Shown in pieces: positions 61,385-64,000 of a stretch of DNA of 64,000 nt. Source of the DNA: Alphaproteobacteria bacterium (GTDB taxonomy: Bacteria > Pseudomonadota > Alphaproteobacteria > UBA9219 > RFNS01); contig JBBCGY010000001.1 of NCBI GenBank assembly GCA_037200005.1, positions 1,139,812-1,203,811 on the forward strand, read 5' to 3'. A program made the translations under genes and the position numbers. The notes under the pieces were generated by a model. It was given only the letters and a program-made list of their open reading frames with translations. It made no database searches and was not told the origin of the DNA. The first letter of the stretch is position 1. Each line of letters starts with the position of its first letter.

Positions 61385-62586
61385 CAGATGACCTCCAAAT
61401 CGGACTGCAGCGCGCCTGCCGCCTTGATCGACTGCAAAATCGTGATCATGTCGCGCGGGCCGACCCCAAGCGCATTCAAGCTCTGCACCAGTTCGGACAG
61501 GCTGACGCCGGTTTTAAGCACCGCCATGCGCTTGTCGCCGCCTTCGTCCACATTGATATCGGTGCGCGGCACGGCCACCGTCGTGCCGCCCTGCGAGAAC
61601 GGCGCGGGCTGCGATACCTGGGGGGTTTCGGTAATGCGGATGGTCAGATTGCCCTGAGCGATGGCGACCGTGTTGATCCGCACATTCTCGCCCATGACGA
61701 TGATGCCGGACTGATCGTCGATGACGACTTTGGCCGTCTGATCCGGCGTGATCTGCAGCTGCTCGATGGATGTCAGGAAAGCGACCTTGTCGTTATTATG
61801 TTCGGGCGGGATCGTAAGTTTCACGGTCTTCGAATCCACGGCTTCGGCGGTTGCCTTATGCTCATGAGCGTTGATCGCGTCGGCGATGCGCGTGGCGGTC
61901 GTAAAGTCGGGATTCTTCAACGACAGTCTGAGATGGTCGAGATCGGCGAGCTGGAATCTGATTTCCCGCTCGACAATCGCGCCGCTCGCGATCTTGCCCG
62001 AAGTCGGCACGCCCTTCGTTACGCTCTGGCCCGCGCCTTCGGCGGAAAAGCCGCCGACCGAAACCGCGCCTTGGCCCACGGCGAAAACCTCGCCATCGGC
62101 GCCCAGAAGCGGCGTGACAAGCAAGGTGCCTCCCATCAGGCTTTTAGCGTCGCCCAGCGTGGATACAGATATGTCGATCCGGCTGCCCTGCGACGAAAAA
62201 GGCGGGAGGGTGGCCGTAACCATGACGGCAGCGACATTCTTGGTCTTGAGCGAATCTCCCCTGGTATTGACGCCAAGGCGCTCCAGCATGCCGATCAGGC
62301 TTTTGGCGGTGAAAGGCGAGTTGGTCAGGCTGTCGCCGGAGCCGTTCAGGCCAACGACAAGGCCATAGCCGACCAGCATATTGTCGCGCACGCCTTCGAT
62401 GTCGACGATGTCTTTAAGGCGGGACGACGCGTGGGCCGGCGAGGAAAGGGTCAGGAGGACAATAGAAAGAAAGGCCATACACAGGGATAAAGCCGCGGGG
62501 CGGGGTAACCGGCGCGCGCGTGCCAACTTCACGACCGGTGGGTGGGAAAAGCTTGAATCTAACGAATATGGGTTCCGCATGTGCAT
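61384..62586 (-). CDS. flgI: Flagellar P-ring protein FlgI
   Basis: Forms the periplasmic P ring. The signal peptide (ALSLCMAFLSIVLLTLSSPAH) is followed by RLKDIVDIEGVRDNMLVGYG and LVVGLNGSGDSL, the FlgI signature, and ending GPRDMITILQSIKAAGALQS. About 400 residues. The ATG at 62586 or 62580 is plausible; the longer frame from 62646 would put 20 extra residues before the signal. It is the first gene of the minus-strand flagellar operon. Confidence 0.95.
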   Translation of the reverse strand: MHMRNPYSLDSSFSHPPVVKLARARRLPRPAALSLCMAFLSIVLLTLSSPAHASSRLKDIVDIEGVRDNMLVGYGLVVGLNGSGDSLTNSPFTAKSLIGMLERLGVNTRGDSLKTKNVAAVMVTATLPPFSSQGSRIDISVSTLGDAKSLMGGTLLVTPLLGADGEVFAVGQGAVSVGGFSAEGAGQSVTKGVPTSGKIASGAIVEREIRFQLADLDHLRLSLKNPDFTTATRIADAINAHEHKATAEAVDSKTVKLTIPPEHNNDKVAFLTSIEQLQITPDQTAKVVIDDQSGIIVMGENVRINTVAIAQGNLTIRITETPQVSQPAPFSQGGTTVAVPRTDINVDEGGDKRMAVLKTGVSLSELVQSLNALGVGPRDMITILQSIKAAGALQSDLEVI

Positions 62587-62676
62587 GGCTTTCTCTATCG
62601 TCCTCCGTCGCTTGGTATGCGAAAGCCATGCCAAAATGCCCGCCAAGACAACACATTGAATTAATTATGTTTTTTA

Positions 62677-62706
62677 TTGCCTGCTTAGGTCAGACCCGCC
62701 TATAAT
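62677..62706 (+). promoter_or_regulatory. Possible sigma-70 promoter for fliX
   Basis: TTGCCT (62677-62682) and TATAAT (62701-62706) with an 18-base spacer, in the divergent region between flgI and fliX. No convincing sigma-54 site (TGGCAC-N5-TTGC) is seen. Confidence 0.45.
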
Positions 62707-62840
62707 GACTTTGCCGGAAGCTATCATCAGTGAAAAAGTGCCGGAACGAAGGGCAAAAATTGCCGCTGAATCCTGCTGAATCTTAGTAACCAATCCTTCA
62801 TTGCCAATCGTTCATATTGGTCCATCGTGAGGACAAAGCC

Positions 62841-63278
62841 TTGATTGAGAAAGTCGAAGGGCCGGGATCAGTCCGCGGCGCGCAACAGACGAGAGAAGTT
62901 CGGCGCGTGGTGCGCACGGGCAGCACCGGCGGCGCGACCTTTGTCAAACACCTCGATCCTTTATCGGAAAGCGAGGCGGCAGGCGCGGCTTCGGGCGCGA
63001 CGTCGCTGGGCACGATCAGCCCCGTCGTAAGCTTGCAGGAAGTCGATGACGCCATGGCGCGGAAATCGCGCGGCAAAGCCAGGGCTAAGGAAATTCTCGA
63101 CCGGCTTGAAGATATTCGTCTCGAATTGCTCACCGGGTCCGTCAGCAAGGACAGATTGATGCAGCTTTCCCGCATGGTCGCGCAGCGCCGCCAGGATATC
63201 GACGATCCCCGGCTGACGGAAATTCTTGACGACATCGATTTGCGGGCGCAAGTCGAGTTGGCCAAACTAGGATACTAG
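62841..63278 (+). CDS. fliX: Flagellar assembly regulator FliX
   Basis: Alphaproteobacterial regulator that couples class II flagellar assembly to FlbD-dependent transcription in Caulobacter. IEKVEGPGSVRGAQQTREVR at the N-terminus and ARAKEILDRLEDIRLELLTG with the ending LDDIDLRAQVELAKL identify it. A TTG at 62841 is taken as start, since it gives the usual M-x-K-V-E-G-P beginning and AGGA precedes it; an in-frame TTG at 62817 is the alternative. It is divergent from flgI. Confidence 0.88.
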   Translation: MIEKVEGPGSVRGAQQTREVRRVVRTGSTGGATFVKHLDPLSESEAAGAASGATSLGTISPVVSLQEVDDAMARKSRGKARAKEILDRLEDIRLELLTGSVSKDRLMQLSRMVAQRRQDIDDPRLTEILDDIDLRAQVELAKLGY

Positions 63279-63352
63279 AATAAAAAGGCTTGCAACCCAG
63301 TACGCGGATTATGTAACACGGCTCAGCATTCGCGAACGGAGAAAACAGAATC

Positions 63353-63781
63353 ATGGCTCTGGTAAATGTGCCCGACGATTATCGTCCGACGGAAAAAGAA
63401 CCCTACATGAATCCCATCATGCTGGGGTACTTCCGGAAGAAGCTGCAGCAATGGCAGAGCGAAATCCTGCATGAATCGTCGGAAACCCTGCAGGAGCTTC
63501 AAGACGAAGGCGGCCTGCAGGAACCCGACATCGCGGATCGCGCTTCCGTCGAAACCGAAGTCGCGCTGGAGATGCGCGCGCGCGACCGGCAGAGGAAACT
63601 GCTTTCCAAAATCAGCGAAGCCTTGCAACGGATCGCGGATGGCAGCTATGGTTATTGTGAGGAAACCGGAGAGCCTATTGGTATCAAGAGGCTCGAAGCC
63701 CGACCGGTGGCAACGTTAACCGTGGAGGCGCAAGAACGCCATGAACGCAAAGAACGCACTCAACGGGATGAACGCGAGTAG
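63353..63781 (+). CDS. dksA: DksA-type RNA polymerase-binding protein
   Basis: Transcription factor that binds the RNAP secondary channel and acts with ppGpp. The coiled-coil region WQSEILHESSETLQELQDEG and the tip DIADRASVETE (conserved DxxDxA) are intact. The globular end GYCEETGEPIGIKRLEARPV has only one of the four zinc-finger Cys, a pattern common in alphaproteobacterial DksA. 142 residues. It follows fliX by 74 bases. Confidence 0.93.
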   Translation: MALVNVPDDYRPTEKEPYMNPIMLGYFRKKLQQWQSEILHESSETLQELQDEGGLQEPDIADRASVETEVALEMRARDRQRKLLSKISEALQRIADGSYGYCEETGEPIGIKRLEARPVATLTVEAQERHERKERTQRDERE

Positions 63782-64000
63782 CATTTTTACGCTGCTGGCC
63801 TTTTTCTTTTTACTCAGCTCTCCGGCTATCGCTCAGGATCCTTCCGCGGCCGACCAGCCCGAGGATGCCTTCGCCAATACCGCACCGGCGCTCTATGAGC
63901 TTAAGGAAGTCCTGGTCGAATACCCGGTCTTCGTCGATCCCAGAACCGCCAACGATTGCGGTCTGATGAGGGAAGCGTTGCTTACGACCCTGCAGCGCAA
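63741..64000 (+). CDS. Secreted protein, 3' end outside the window
   Basis: The first 86 codons of a protein with a signal peptide (IFTLLAFFFLLSSPAIAQDP), so exported. What follows, ALYELKEVLVEYPVFVDPRT, is not recognised. Two in-frame ATGs exist (63741 and 63768). The first overlaps the dksA end by 41 bases, and the second puts the signal peptide nearer the N-terminus. Its position in a flagellar gene cluster hints at a flagellar or envelope role, but that is only context. Confidence 0.7.
   Translation, partial: MNAKNALNGMNASSIFTLLAFFFLLSSPAIAQDPSAADQPEDAFANTAPALYELKEVLVEYPVFVDPRTANDCGLMREALLTTLQR

Overview
The window looks like the chromosome of a motile alphaproteobacterium. The evidence is the set of families present: FliX, a TIGR02302-type low-complexity membrane protein, DUF2948, UPF0262, a DksA with a single zinc-finger cysteine, and the block murA-DUF2948-hisG-hisD-UPF0262-infA-maf-ribonuclease E/G. 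The genus cannot be told from the sequence alone.

Layout. 0-4 kb: start of rpsM with its own promoter, then a chemosensory group (CheA-like membrane kinase, CheX, CheY-like receiver) interrupted by a 269-bp hairpin-rich inverted-repeat element. 4-9.6 kb: pirin, an ArsR-ene reductase-bioD operon, an alpha/beta hydrolase behind a 13-C tract, a lipoprotein and a SnoaL-like protein. 9.7-30.9 kb: a large accessory island ending at tRNA-Glu. It carries a Hachiman/AbpAB-type defence pair, two relaxase-MobC pairs, a lipoprotein Rhs toxin with a C39 peptidase domain and a probable immunity gene, a striking 187-bp multi-hairpin palindrome, an XRE-unknown-HEPN-like operon, a DUF3644 (HEPN-type) gene and a large serine recombinase whose reading frame runs through the tRNA. 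31-38 kb: tRNA-Ser, small metabolic, transport and envelope genes, and a DEAD-box helicase. 38-46.5 kb: the murA-his-infA-maf-rng operon on the minus strand, then dcd. 46.5-53.4 kb: a D-Ala-D-Ala dipeptidase, tRNA-Thr, yajC-secD, a polyprenyl synthase and a tRNA methyltransferase. 53.5-58 kb: TIGR02302, lysA, a tiny LptM-like lipoprotein and a TlpA-like thioredoxin. 58-64 kb: the flagellar operon flgI-flgJ-flgN-like-fliK-flgD, divergent from fliX-dksA and a secreted protein cut by the window edge.

The genes fit a free-swimming Gram-negative cell: chemotaxis signalling at one end, hook and rod assembly at the other, with envelope, histidine and translation housekeeping between. The island adds phage defence, an interbacterial toxin and mobilization functions. 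About ten single-base frame breaks interrupt otherwise well-conserved genes, mostly at G/C runs and most densely between 35.8 and 41.4 kb. I read most of these as consensus errors in the assembly rather than real gene decay, and I give gene limits that span them.
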